Shown here: positions 24,671-33,072 of the stretch, in pieces
How the letters are laid out: the number at the start of each line of letters is the position of its first letter
Numbering within the stretch: the stretch's first letter is position 1
From: Mesorhizobium sp. ORS 3324
Lineage (GTDB): Bacteria; Pseudomonadota; Alphaproteobacteria; Rhizobiales; Rhizobiaceae
Direction: 5' to 3'
DNA: 64,000 nucleotides
Assembly (NCBI GenBank): GCA_000824825.2
Contig: LM655173.1
Coordinates: forward strand, 17,686-81,685
The notes under the pieces: model-generated
What the model was told of the DNA's origin: nothing
The model's input: only the letters and a program-made list of their open reading frames with translations
Database searches by the model: none
Position numbers and translations under genes: made by a program

Positions 24671-25969
24671 ATGCGACGGATTGTTGTCACGGGCATGGGC
24701 GCGATCACGCCCCTGGCCGCGAATGTCGAAACATCGTGGTCGCGCCTCCTGGCCGGCCGCTCGGGCATCCGAAGGCTTGCGGACGAAATGGTGGCGGATT
24801 TGCCCGCCAAGGTCGGCGGCGTGGTTCCCTCCCTGGAGGAAGACCCCGAAGCCGGCCTCGATGCGAACGCCTTCCTGGCTCCGAAGGATCAGCGCAAGAT
24901 CGACCGCTTCATTCTTTTCGCGCTGGCGGCGGCGGAAGAGGCGCTTGCCCAGGCGAGATGGAAGCCGGTCTCGGAACATGGCCGGATCCGCACGGCGACG
25001 ATCATCGCTTCTGGCATCGGAGGGTTCCCCGCCATAACCGAGGCGGTGCGGACAGTCGACCAGCGCGGTGTGCGGCGTCTTTCGCCGTTTACCGTGCCGT
25101 CTTTCCTGGTGAACCTCGCGGCGGGCCACGTTTCGATCCGCTACGGTCTCAAAGGCCACATCGGCGCACCGGTGACGGCCTGCGCCGCAGGCATCCAGGC
25201 GATCGGCGACGCGGCTCGTATCATCCGCGCCGATGAGGCTGACATCGCCGTGTGCGGCGGCACTGAAGCCTGCATGAATGTCGTCAGCCTGGGCGGCTTC
25301 GCGGCGGCACGCTCGCTCTCGACCTCCTTCAATCACCGTCCCGACCAGGCCTCGCGTCCGTTCGACATGTCGCGGGACGGCTTCGTCATGGGCGAAGGCG
25401 CCGGCATCTTGGTCATCGAGGAATTGAACCATGCGCTGGCGCGGGGTGCCGAACCGCTCGCCGAGGTCGTCGGCTACGGCACAACGGCGGATGCGCATCA
25501 CGTCACGTCCGGCCCCGAGGACGGCGACGGCGCGCGCCGCGCCATGGAGATCGCGATTGCCCAGGCCGGCATTTCACCGCGCGAGATCCGCCACCTCAAC
25601 GCGCACGCGACCTCCACGCCGGTGGGCGACCTCGGCGAAATCGAAGCGATCAAAAGCGTCTTCGGCACGGATTTCTCGATCGCCGTCAGCGGAACGAAGT
25701 CGGCGACCGGACACCTGCTCGGCGCCGCCGGCGGGCTCGGCGCGATCTTCACGGTCCTGGCGCTCAGGGACCAGGTGGCGCCGCCGACCCTCAATCTGAG
25801 CGCCCCCGATGCGGCCGGCGAGGGAATAGACTTCGTGGCGAACAGGGCCCGGCCGATGGAGATGGACTATGCGATCGCCAACGGCTTCGGCTTCGGCGGC
25901 GTCAACGCCAGCGTGCTGTTCCGGCGCTGGAACGGACAGGGCATGAACGGTCGAGCCGCTCCCGGCTGA
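24671..25969 (+). CDS. beta-ketoacyl-ACP synthase II-like (FabF type)
   Basis: 432 residues of the condensing-enzyme fold. Catalytic residues are visible: Cys in TACAAG (about 174), His in NAHATST (about 314) and His in KSATGHLLGAAG (about 350). It should join malonyl-ACP to an acyl chain. A housekeeping fabF normally lies beside acpP and fabG; this one sits between a TetR gene and an SDR gene, so it is more likely an accessory copy for a modified or inducible fatty acid. Cytoplasmic. Confidence 0.88.
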   Translation: MRRIVVTGMGAITPLAANVETSWSRLLAGRSGIRRLADEMVADLPAKVGGVVPSLEEDPEAGLDANAFLAPKDQRKIDRFILFALAAAEEALAQARWKPVSEHGRIRTATIIASGIGGFPAITEAVRTVDQRGVRRLSPFTVPSFLVNLAAGHVSIRYGLKGHIGAPVTACAAGIQAIGDAARIIRADEADIAVCGGTEACMNVVSLGGFAAARSLSTSFNHRPDQASRPFDMSRDGFVMGEGAGILVIEELNHALARGAEPLAEVVGYGTTADAHHVTSGPEDGDGARRAMEIAIAQAGISPREIRHLNAHATSTPVGDLGEIEAIKSVFGTDFSIAVSGTKSATGHLLGAAGGLGAIFTVLALRDQVAPPTLNLSAPDAAGEGIDFVANRARPMEMDYAIANGFGFGGVNASVLFRRWNGQGMNGRAAPG

Positions 25970-26024
25970 CGCTTTCTCTCCGGACCTCCTGCTTCTCCAA
26001 TCCAATCCAAAGAAAGTTATCTCC

Positions 26025-26840
26025 ATGAACAAGACCAATCCTGGCGTCGCCCTCGTCACAGGGGCATCCAGCGGAATCGGGTATGCAACGGCCAAGGTCC
26101 TGCAGAAGGCGGGCTTTCGCGTGTTCGGAACCAGCCGTCGCGCAGTCTCCAAGAAAACCGACGGCATTACCATGCTGACCTGCGACGTGACCGACGACGC
26201 GTCCGTGGCGAAGCTGGTCGACGCGGTGCTGGCCGATGCCGGGCGCATCGACCTGCTTGTCAACAATGCCGGCATGGGCCTGCTTGGCGGTGCGGAGGAA
26301 TCCTCGACCGCCCAGGCCCAGGCTCTGTTCGACGTGAACGTCTTCGGCGTCATCCGGATGATCAACGCGGTGCTGCCGACGATGCGGCGTCAAGGAAAGG
26401 GCAGGATCGTCAACTTGAGCTCGGTGCAGGGTTTCATCCCCGCCCCCTATTTCGCGCTCTATTCGGCGACCAAACATGCCGTTGAAGGCTATTCGGAATC
26501 GCTCGACCACGAACTGCGCTCGTTCGGGATTCGGGTGGCCTTGGTCGAGCCGGCCTATACCCGCACCTCGTTCGAAGACAATCTGGCCAGGCCGGACCGG
26601 TTGCTCGATATCTATGACGCCGCGCGCGCCGGCATGACCATGGCCGTGCGGAAGGCGATGGAAAAAGGCGACACGCCCGACGTGGTGGCCAACACCGTTT
26701 TGGCGGCCGCGACCGACCCCGCTCCGAAGCGGCGCTATGCGGCGGGAAAGGTGGCGCGCCAGGTCAGCTTGCTGCGCCGTTTCGTCCCCGCATCCGCATT
26801 CGACAAGAGCCTGCGAAAGCAGCTCGGGCTGCCGGCCTGA
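26025..26840 (+). CDS. SDR-family oxidoreductase
   Basis: 271 residues with TGASSGIG (about 12-19), NNAG (about 88) and the catalytic YSATKH (about 147). The C-terminal part (PKRRYAAGKVARQVSLLRRF) matches the group of classical SDRs annotated as oxidoreductases acting on lipids or steroids. It follows the KAS gene after 55 bp on the same strand, suggesting joint expression. Confidence 0.87.
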   Translation: MNKTNPGVALVTGASSGIGYATAKVLQKAGFRVFGTSRRAVSKKTDGITMLTCDVTDDASVAKLVDAVLADAGRIDLLVNNAGMGLLGGAEESSTAQAQALFDVNVFGVIRMINAVLPTMRRQGKGRIVNLSSVQGFIPAPYFALYSATKHAVEGYSESLDHELRSFGIRVALVEPAYTRTSFEDNLARPDRLLDIYDAARAGMTMAVRKAMEKGDTPDVVANTVLAAATDPAPKRRYAAGKVARQVSLLRRFVPASAFDKSLRKQLGLPA

Positions 26841-27016
26841 CATCCGAGCCGGCGGCAGCTTTTGCCGCCGACAACCTCGTCAGAACCGGGCTTCGAACCC
26901 TGCCCTGCCGGCGCGGATCAGCCTTCCACGCGCGCAGAGCAATTTGTTTCAACTATTTCTTGAAACCCGGGCTGCCCAGCCTGTGCTTTGGTGGCCGTCA
27001 GCCGGGAGGAGACGTC

Positions 27017-28072
27017 ATGGTCGATTTCATCGCTTTGCCGAAAGCCGAAGTGCACATCCATGTCGAGGGCTGCATCGAGGCCGGTGAGGTCGTCGACAAC
27101 TGCGAGACGGCCGGCATTGCGCTGCGCCGGCCACGCGAAAGCCTGTTCGAGGCGCATGACCTGAAGAGCTTCCTCGAGATGCTCGACTGGATCTGCGGCA
27201 CCTTTCGCACGCCCGACCAACTGGCGCATACCGCCTACAAGCTCGCCCAGCGCCTGGCGAAAAGCGGCGTCCGCTACGCCGACGTCATCGTCAATCCGAC
27301 CCATTGGCGGCACTGGCGCAGGAACATCCCCGGCATGATCGAGGCGTTCGACAACGGCTTCGCCGCGGCCGAGAAAGACGGATTTCCGCCAGTCGGGCTC
27401 TGCGTGAGCCTGCTTCGCACGCAATCGGAGGCGGAAGCGATCGAGCTGGTGGAACTGCTCGTCAAGATCAGGCATCCGCGCGTCGTCGCGCTGTCGATCG
27501 ATGGAAACGAAGCTGCCGCGGGCCGCACCGGTCCGCGCTTCGCGGACGCGTTCCGTCGCGCGGCCGCGGCGGGCTTGCGGCGCACCGTGCATGCCGGCGA
27601 GTCGAGCGGACCGGAAGGCGTGCGCGATGCCCTCGAACTGCTCGGGGCCGACCGGATCGATCATGGCGTGCGTGCGATCGAGGACCCCGCGCTGGTGAAC
27701 CTGCTTGCCGAGAGGCAGATCCCGTTGGGCATCTGCCCGGTCTCCAACCTGACGCTCGGCCTCTACAGCTCGCTGGCGGAACATCCGATCGATCGGCTGC
27801 GCAAAGCCGGCGTCGCGGTCTCCATCAACACCGACGACCCGGCGCTGCTTGGCACCACGCTCGAGGATTCCTATGCGCAATGCGCGGCAGCCTTCGCCTG
27901 GGACGGCGACATCATCCGGCAGCTCGCCGCGACTTCGATACAGGCGAGCTACGCCGAGCCTTCGGTGAAAGCCCGCCTGATGGAGGAGCTTGCCGCCTGG
28001 CAAGCTGAGCTGCCAGCGAGACGCGTGCATCGCCCACGTCCTTCTGTCCGTGCCGTCAACAACGATGAGTAG
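27017..28072 (+). CDS. add: adenosine deaminase family protein
   Basis: 351 residues of the metal-dependent amidohydrolase barrel. LPKAEVHIHVEGC near the N-terminus carries the two zinc His residues; HAGES (about 192) supplies the later His and catalytic Glu region; DHGVRA and SINTDDPALL (about 275) supply the Asp pair. Family reaction: adenosine (or adenine-like base) deamination. The motif HVEGC instead of HLDGS or HIEG means that an adenine/other-purine preference is possible. GGGAGGAG precedes the ATG. Confidence 0.82.
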   Translation: MVDFIALPKAEVHIHVEGCIEAGEVVDNCETAGIALRRPRESLFEAHDLKSFLEMLDWICGTFRTPDQLAHTAYKLAQRLAKSGVRYADVIVNPTHWRHWRRNIPGMIEAFDNGFAAAEKDGFPPVGLCVSLLRTQSEAEAIELVELLVKIRHPRVVALSIDGNEAAAGRTGPRFADAFRRAAAAGLRRTVHAGESSGPEGVRDALELLGADRIDHGVRAIEDPALVNLLAERQIPLGICPVSNLTLGLYSSLAEHPIDRLRKAGVAVSINTDDPALLGTTLEDSYAQCAAAFAWDGDIIRQLAATSIQASYAEPSVKARLMEELAAWQAELPARRVHRPRPSVRAVNNDE

Positions 28073-28138
28073 CGCAGAGCGCACGCAATACGCTCGGCCG
28101 CATGGCTTCCGGTTGGGTCCGTTCCATATCGCGGAGAC

Positions 28139-28173
28139 CGCTCAGGCAGCGCTGCCGGTTCGGCGCAGCCTGA
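28139..28173. repeat. 35-bp dispersed repeat, copy 1
   Basis: Shares 33 of 35 bases with 33038-33072 (core CAGCGCTGCCGGTTCGGCGC). Here it lies in the non-coding stretch between the deaminase and bufA; the other copy covers the 3' end of the GGDEF-EAL gene. Confidence 0.7.
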
Positions 28174-28210
28174 CTACACGGTTTCGTGAACCATGGCGAT
28201 CTGAACCGGC

Positions 28211-28236
28211 GTAACCTCCGCGGGTGCCGCGGCGAA
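28211..28236 (+). promoter_or_regulatory. candidate sigma-F (ECF) promoter of the buf operon
   Basis: GTAACC, exactly 16 bases, CGAA. This is the promoter form reported for the Caulobacter ECF factor SigF, whose anti-sigma NrsF homologue is encoded in this same operon. It is 76 bases before the bufA ATG, on the right strand. The spacing and both boxes match without a mismatch. Confidence 0.7.
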
Positions 28237-28312
28237 CCTCCAGTCGAACCTGCAGCTTCCGGCAACACCGGCAGAGAAGGGTTCGTGCGATAACGCCCAT
28301 TGGAGGACCAGC

Positions 28313-28645
28313 ATGTCAAACCGCCTGATTTCCGCTGCCGTTGCCAGCGCCTTTGCCGCAGCCATTGGTGCAGCTGCCATTGGCTCCGCATCGGCCGCTA
28401 TGAGCGAGGCAGAAATGATGAAGATGCGGGAGATGACCAAGAAGGAGGTCGCTTCCGGAAAAATGGAGAAGTGCTTCGGCGTGGCGCTGAAGGGCCATAA
28501 CGACTGCTACGCGGGCGCTGGAACCACCTGCGCGGGCACGGCAACCAAGGACTACCAGGGCAATGCCTTCAAGCTGGTGAAGAAGGGAACCTGCACAGCC
28601 ATGACCACGCCCAAGGGCCACGGCTCGCTGAAGCCGATCGGCTGA
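28313..28645 (+). CDS. bufA: bufferin precursor peptide BufA (DUF2282)
   Basis: 110 residues: signal peptide (about 1-28, ending IGSASA) and a core with four Cys in the DUF2282 pattern [17 protein letters not shown] and KGTCTAM. Members of this family are RiPP-like peptides whose Cys residues are converted by the MNIO enzyme BufB, giving a periplasmic copper-buffering product. GGAGG lies before the ATG. First gene of an operon running to 32965. Confidence 0.87.
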   Translation: MSNRLISAAVASAFAAAIGAAAIGSASAAMSEAEMMKMREMTKKEVASGKMEKCFGVALKGHNDCYAGAGTTCAGTATKDYQGNAFKLVKKGTCTAMTTPKGHGSLKPIG

Positions 28646-28712
28646 TCTCCAGGAAGCCCGGCGGATGGCTCGCCATCCGCCTCCTGTGCGTGAGCTTTCC
28701 CGGAGATCGATC

Positions 28713-29576
28713 ATGAACATACCTCAGTGCGCCGGAGTGGGACTTAAGCCGCAGCATTACCGCGAGATCCTGGAAACCGTGCCGGATATCGGCTTTTTCG
28801 AGGTCCACGCCGAAAACTATATGGGCGCGGGTGGACCGCCGCACCGCTACCTGGGCGCGATTCGCGAGCTCTATCCGCTATCGCTGCACGGCGTCGGCCT
28901 GTCGATCGGCGCCGCCAGACCCCTCGACCGAGACCATCTGAGGCGCCTTAAGGACCTGATCGCCCGCTACGAACCGGGGCTTTTCTCCGAGCATCTCGCA
29001 TGGTCGAGCCATGGCGAGGCGTTTCTGAACGATCTCCTGCCGGTGCCCTACACCAACGAAACGCTCCGGCGCATCGCCTCTCACATCGACGAGGTGCAGG
29101 AAACCCTCGGCCGCCAGATGCTGCTGGAAAATCCCTCCACCTACATCGCCTTTGCCGAAAGCACCTATGGCGAGCCTGATTTCATTGCCGAGGTGCAGGG
29201 GCGCACCGGCTGCGGTCTGCTTCTCGATGTGAGCAACGTCCACGTCGCTTCGACCAATCAGCAATGGGATCCCTTCGCCTATATCGATGCCTATCCGCTC
29301 GGCGCCGTGCAGGAAATACATCTTGCCGGCTTCACGCCGGAGACCGACGAGAAACACAGGCCGCTGCTCATCGACACCCACAACCGGCCGGTCGACCCGT
29401 TGGTTTGGCAGCTCTACGCCTACGTGATCGGCAAGCTCGGTCCCACGCCGACGCTGATCGAATGGGATGCCGATCTGCCGTCGTGGGGCGAGCTGCACGC
29501 CGAGGCCATGCGGGCCGAAGCGCATATGAGGTCTCACCCGACACCGCAGGAGGTGCGCCTTGCAGGGACCGGCTGA
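28713..29576 (+). CDS. bufB: MNIO enzyme BufB (DUF692)
   Basis: 287 residues forming the DUF692 TIM-barrel, a multinuclear iron oxidase that modifies Cys in the BufA precursor. Metal-site motifs include EVHAENYM (about 29), SEHLAW (about 93), ENPS (about 138), DVSNVHV (about 174), HLAGF (about 205) and DTHNRPVD (about 220). The ATG at 28713 gives the family N-terminus (VGLKPQHYREIL). Its end overlaps the next gene by 17 bases. Confidence 0.9.
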   Translation: MNIPQCAGVGLKPQHYREILETVPDIGFFEVHAENYMGAGGPPHRYLGAIRELYPLSLHGVGLSIGAARPLDRDHLRRLKDLIARYEPGLFSEHLAWSSHGEAFLNDLLPVPYTNETLRRIASHIDEVQETLGRQMLLENPSTYIAFAESTYGEPDFIAEVQGRTGCGLLLDVSNVHVASTNQQWDPFAYIDAYPLGAVQEIHLAGFTPETDEKHRPLLIDTHNRPVDPLVWQLYAYVIGKLGPTPTLIEWDADLPSWGELHAEAMRAEAHMRSHPTPQEVRLAGTG

Positions 29577-30354
29577 ACGGCAGCAGGATTTCGCCATGGC
29601 CCTGCTCGATGCGGCTCGGGCAACGCCGCCGGGCGTCGTGGGTCCCGATGGCTTGCCAAGTCCGCGCCGCTTTGCGGTCTATCGCAACAACGTTGTGGCC
29701 GGCCTCATCGAGACATTGAAGGAAAACTACCCGGCGGTTCATCGTATCGTCGGAGACGAATTCTTCCGCGCCATGGCCGGGCAATTCGCAACAACCCATC
29801 CGCCGCAGTCTCCGATCATGCTGGCCTACGGCGCGGATTTCCCGGAATTCATTGATGGATTCGAGCCTGTGGCGACGTTGCCCTATCTGGCCGACGTGGC
29901 AAGGATCGAACGCGCCTGGATCGAGGCCTATCACGCGGCCGATGCCGAGCCGCTTTCCGCCGCCGATCTCCTCGCCATCGATCAGGACCGCCTCGCCCAG
30001 GTCAGGCTGGCGCTCCACCCTTCGCTGCGTGTCACGCAATCGCGGTTTCCCGCCCTCACCATCTGGCGCATGAACATTGCAGGCGGCGAGCCCGCAGCCG
30101 TCGATCTCGAGGCGGGCGGCGAGGATACTCTGATTATCCGGCCGGGCGCAGAAGTTCGTGTGCATCAGATCCCGATGGGGGCAGCGGCCCTTGTCACGTG
30201 CCTGGGCGGCGGCAAGCCAGTGGTGGCCGCGGCTATGGCCGCGCTCGAGGTCACAATCCACTTCGATCTCGGCGCGACATTGGCCGGACTGATCGAAGCC
30301 GGCGCTTTCATCGGTTGGAGTTTCGAACAAGATACCGGAGGTGAGCCATCATGA
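29560..30354 (+). CDS. bufC: BufC, DUF2063 partner protein
   Basis: 264 residues. The N-terminal DUF2063 region (QQDFAMALLDAARATPPG, RRFAVYRNNVVAGLIETL, NYPAVHRIVGDEFFRAMA) is the DNA-binding-like/peptide-recognition partner that accompanies MNIO enzymes and probably presents the precursor peptide to BufB. Start is TTG at 29560 with AGGAGG just upstream, inside the bufB end. The overlap implies translational coupling. Confidence 0.85.
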   Translation: MQGPAERQQDFAMALLDAARATPPGVVGPDGLPSPRRFAVYRNNVVAGLIETLKENYPAVHRIVGDEFFRAMAGQFATTHPPQSPIMLAYGADFPEFIDGFEPVATLPYLADVARIERAWIEAYHAADAEPLSAADLLAIDQDRLAQVRLALHPSLRVTQSRFPALTIWRMNIAGGEPAAVDLEAGGEDTLIIRPGAEVRVHQIPMGAAALVTCLGGGKPVVAAAMAALEVTIHFDLGATLAGLIEAGAFIGWSFEQDTGGEPS

Positions 30355-30833
30355 TTTCAGCTCCGGAACTGGTCCGTACACTGACAGGGCGTCTTTCCTC
30401 CGTCGCCATGGCTGTGGCGCCGCTGTTTCTGCGAGCCGCGCTCGCGGTGCCGTTTTTCCGCTCCGGCCTCACGCGCTGGGACGGCTTCCTGCAGATTTCG
30501 GACAGCACCGCCTATCTGTTTGAAGAGGAATTCAAATTGCACATCCTCGGTGCCGAGTATGGTTTCCCGATGCCCGATGCCGTGGCCTATCTGGTCGCGA
30601 CCGCCGAACTCACTTTGCCGGTGCTGCTGGTCCTGGGCCTCGCCACCCGCTTTGCCGCGCTGGCGATGCTCGTCATGACCGGTGTCATCCAGCTTGTGGT
30701 ACCCGATGGCTGGGCGAACTTCCACCTGCCCTGGGCCGCCATGGCGATCTCCATAATGGCCATGGGCGCCGGACCCATTTCCCTCGACCGGCAGATAGCC
30801 TTACGATTTGCCTCGGAGGCGTACCGGCAATGA
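30351..30833 (+). CDS. bufD: BufD, DoxX-family membrane protein
   Basis: 160 residues with four membrane segments and the DoxX start PLFLRAALAVPFFRSGLTRW. DoxX proteins accompany buf genes and are thought to help redox or membrane steps. The ATG overlaps the bufC stop by 4 bases. Confidence 0.82.
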   Translation: MISAPELVRTLTGRLSSVAMAVAPLFLRAALAVPFFRSGLTRWDGFLQISDSTAYLFEEEFKLHILGAEYGFPMPDAVAYLVATAELTLPVLLVLGLATRFAALAMLVMTGVIQLVVPDGWANFHLPWAAMAISIMAMGAGPISLDRQIALRFASEAYRQ

Positions 30834-31435
30834 CCACCAAACCGGTGCTGAAACTTGTGCGAGGGGCGGCTGCTCCCTCGCCGCAGGTGCGGGAGCTGGA
30901 TTGGTCGATCCTCATGGCCAGGGCCCAGGACGGCGATGCCAATGCCTATCGGCGGCTCCTCGAGAGCATCACGCCTTACCTGCGCGCCCACGCGTCGCGC
31001 TGTCACCGCAATCCCAGCGATGTCGAGGACGCGGTGCAGGATATACTGCTTACCCTGCACGCGGTGCGTGCGACCTATGATCCAGCGCGGCCCTTCGGGC
31101 CCTGGCTCACGGCCATTGCCAGACGCAGACTGATCGACCGCCTGCGCCGCCAGGGCCGCCGCCGGGTCTTCGAAACGGAATTTGAACCCGCGCACGAAAC
31201 CTTCGCCGATCCACCCGCGAACTTTGAGGATATGACGGATATCCATAAGATTGCCGCGGCTCTCGACCGCCTTCCTCCCGCACAGCGTGAAGCCTTGCGG
31301 CTCACCAAGATCGAAGGGCTGTCGCTGAAGGAGGCCTCGGCGGCGAGCGGAATGAGTGTGGCAGCGCTCAAAGTCGCAACCCACCGTGCCGTCGAGCGCC
31401 TGCGGCGATTCTTCTCCGGCGGGAGTGAGTCATGA
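30830..31435 (+). CDS. sigF: ECF sigma factor, SigF type
   Basis: 201 residues. Region 2 (AYRRLLESITPYLRAHASRC, then DVEDAVQDILLTLH) and region 4 (LPPAQREALRLTKIEGLSLK, then MSVAALKVATHRAVERL) are clear. It would bind core RNA polymerase and start transcription at GTAACC/CGAA promoters such as the one at 28211, so the operon probably activates itself. ATGA overlap with bufD and with the anti-sigma gene. Confidence 0.88.
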   Translation: MTTKPVLKLVRGAAAPSPQVRELDWSILMARAQDGDANAYRRLLESITPYLRAHASRCHRNPSDVEDAVQDILLTLHAVRATYDPARPFGPWLTAIARRRLIDRLRRQGRRRVFETEFEPAHETFADPPANFEDMTDIHKIAAALDRLPPAQREALRLTKIEGLSLKEASAASGMSVAALKVATHRAVERLRRFFSGGSES

Positions 31436-32088
31436 CACCAACAGATGATCTCATCTCCGCGCTTGCCGCCAATCTGAGGCCGGTCAGGCGGCTGCGTCCG
31501 CCATTGTTGCGCGCCACCGGTTTCCTGCTCCTGGCTGCATTGATCCTGGCCATGATTGCCCTCGTCCATGGCTGGAGGCCGGGGCTGCTCGTCCGCCTGG
31601 CGGAAATCCGCTTCGCCTTGAGCCTTGCGGGCGCTCTCCTCACTGGCGTTCTTGCCGCGGTCGCGGCATTCCTCGTCAGCCTTCCCGGCCGTTCACGTCA
31701 CTGGCTGTGGCTGCCCATTCCGTCGCTTGCCCTGTGGCTCTTCTCGATCGGCTATCAGTGCCTGAGTTTTTGGACACCGATGGCTTCCGAAGGCGCGTCT
31801 CCCGGCGAGACGGCCTCCTGCATCGCCACATTGGTGCTGACCAGCCTGCCGTTGTCGCTCGCCTTGGCTCTGATGCTGCGCCATGCCGCCAGCTTCAACC
31901 CGGCGCCGGTGATATTCGCCGCAAGTCTTTCCGTGGCTGGAATTACCGCGGCGGCGCTGACGCTGTTCCATCCGCTCGACGCCAGCGTCGAGATCCTGAT
32001 GTTCAATCTCGGCACCGGGCTGTTGATCATGCTGTCGGGTGCCGCCATCAACATGTTCCTGTCGCGCCGCGCGGAGATGCCGGAATGA
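31432..32088 (+). CDS. nrsF: NrsF-type membrane anti-sigma factor (DUF1109)
   Basis: 218 residues with six hydrophobic segments (for example TGFLLLAALILAMIALVHGW). The family holds its sigma factor at the membrane and releases it on metal stress, as known for Caulobacter NrsF with chromate and cadmium. Conserved Cys residues are present in YQCLSFW and ETASCIATL. Start overlaps the sigma gene by 4 bases. Confidence 0.87.
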   Translation: MTPTDDLISALAANLRPVRRLRPPLLRATGFLLLAALILAMIALVHGWRPGLLVRLAEIRFALSLAGALLTGVLAAVAAFLVSLPGRSRHWLWLPIPSLALWLFSIGYQCLSFWTPMASEGASPGETASCIATLVLTSLPLSLALALMLRHAASFNPAPVIFAASLSVAGITAAALTLFHPLDASVEILMFNLGTGLLIMLSGAAINMFLSRRAEMPE

Positions 32089-32462
32089 TCGGACCATCGC
32101 CCATCGGCAATCCGACGCCATCGCGAGCTGCCCTGTCGCTCGCTCTTGGCGGCCTTTCGGCAGGTCTCCTCGCCTGCGCCTGCTGTATCCTTCCACTCGC
32201 CTTCGCGCTCGCGGGAATTGGCGGCGCCTGGATCGCTCGCCTCACCGCGCTGGCGCCCTATCAGCCGTACTTTCTCACGGTGGCGGTCGTCTCCATCGGC
32301 CTCGGATTCTGGCGCTGCCGCCGCAGCGAAGCTGCCTGTCAACCGGGCTCCCTTTGCGCCAGCCCCGTCTATCGCCGTTCCACCCGATGGATCCTGTTGG
32401 CCGCGAGCCTCATTGCAGCGTCGGCGGCCGCTGTCGACGTCTACTTACGGCTCGATCTGTAG
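32085..32462 (+). CDS. merT: MerT-like mercuric transport protein
   Basis: 125 residues, three membrane segments. The first carries the vicinal pair ACACCILPLAFALAGIGG that receives Hg(II) in MerT. A second Cys group (WRCRRSEAACQ) lies in the cytoplasmic loop. The ATG overlaps the nrsF stop (ATGA), so it belongs to the same operon. A mercuric reductase gene is absent here, so the role may be metal handling in general. Confidence 0.84.
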   Translation: MIGPSPIGNPTPSRAALSLALGGLSAGLLACACCILPLAFALAGIGGAWIARLTALAPYQPYFLTVAVVSIGLGFWRCRRSEAACQPGSLCASPVYRRSTRWILLAASLIAASAAAVDVYLRLDL

Positions 32463-32471
32463 GAGATCCCC

Positions 32472-32753
32472 ATGCGCATCTCGATTGCAATCGCTGTCCT
32501 GCTCCTCGCCGCCGCGGCGGCCGCGGCTGGACAGCGCACCGCCACATTCTCGGTACCCGACATGACCTGTCCGCTCTGCCCGGTCACCGTTGCCACTGCG
32601 ATCAAGCGCCTTGACGGCATCGTCTCCGTTTCAACCGATGTCGACGCCAAAACTGCAACGGTTGTCTTCGACGACGGGAAGACGAGCCCTGCGGCGATCG
32701 CCGACGCTTCCACCAACGTCGGCTATGCGGCAGCTTTGGTGAGAGAGCAATGA
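32472..32753 (+). CDS. merP: MerP-like periplasmic metal-binding protein
   Basis: 93 residues: signal peptide (about 1-20) and one heavy-metal-associated domain with MTCPLCPVTV, whose two Cys bind Hg(II) or similar soft metals. It would pass metal to MerT. GGAG lies before the ATG and its stop overlaps the next gene. Confidence 0.88.
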   Translation: MRISIAIAVLLLAAAAAAAGQRTATFSVPDMTCPLCPVTVATAIKRLDGIVSVSTDVDAKTATVVFDDGKTSPAAIADASTNVGYAAALVREQ

Positions 32754-32965
32754 TCGAGCTCACCAGCACCATCACCTGTCCGGCCTGCGGCCACCGCAAA
32801 ACCGAGACGATGCCTGCCGACGCCTGCCAGCACTTCTACGAATGCGAAAGCTGCGGGGTTCTCCTCAAGCCCCTGGCGGGAGATTGCTGCGTATTCTGCT
32901 CTTACGGCGACCATCCCTGTCCGCCGAAACAGAGAGAGCGGCAAGCTGGTCTGCGACACCGTTGA
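32750..32965 (+). CDS. GDCCVxC-domain protein
   Basis: 71 residues with a zinc-ribbon-like CPAC and CESC pair, followed by the family motif GDCCVFCSYGD. Proteins of this group, some of them selenoproteins, lie with mer genes; their reaction is not settled. It is the last gene of the operon, overlapping merP by 4 bases. Confidence 0.85.
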   Translation: MIELTSTITCPACGHRKTETMPADACQHFYECESCGVLLKPLAGDCCVFCSYGDHPCPPKQRERQAGLRHR

Positions 32966-33037
32966 GGCCGAGCCGTCGCTGCTCTTCCCCAACCCCGTTG
33001 GCGGCACGGCAGTTTCTGAAGGGAAGTCGCCGAGATC

Positions 33038-33072
33038 GCTCAGCCAGCGCTGCCGGTTCGGCGCAGCCCGAC
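33038..33072. repeat. 35-bp dispersed repeat, copy 2
   Basis: Second copy of 28139-28173 (33 of 35 bases). Here it encodes the last codons (LRRTGSAG) and the stop of the GGDEF-EAL protein. Confidence 0.7.
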
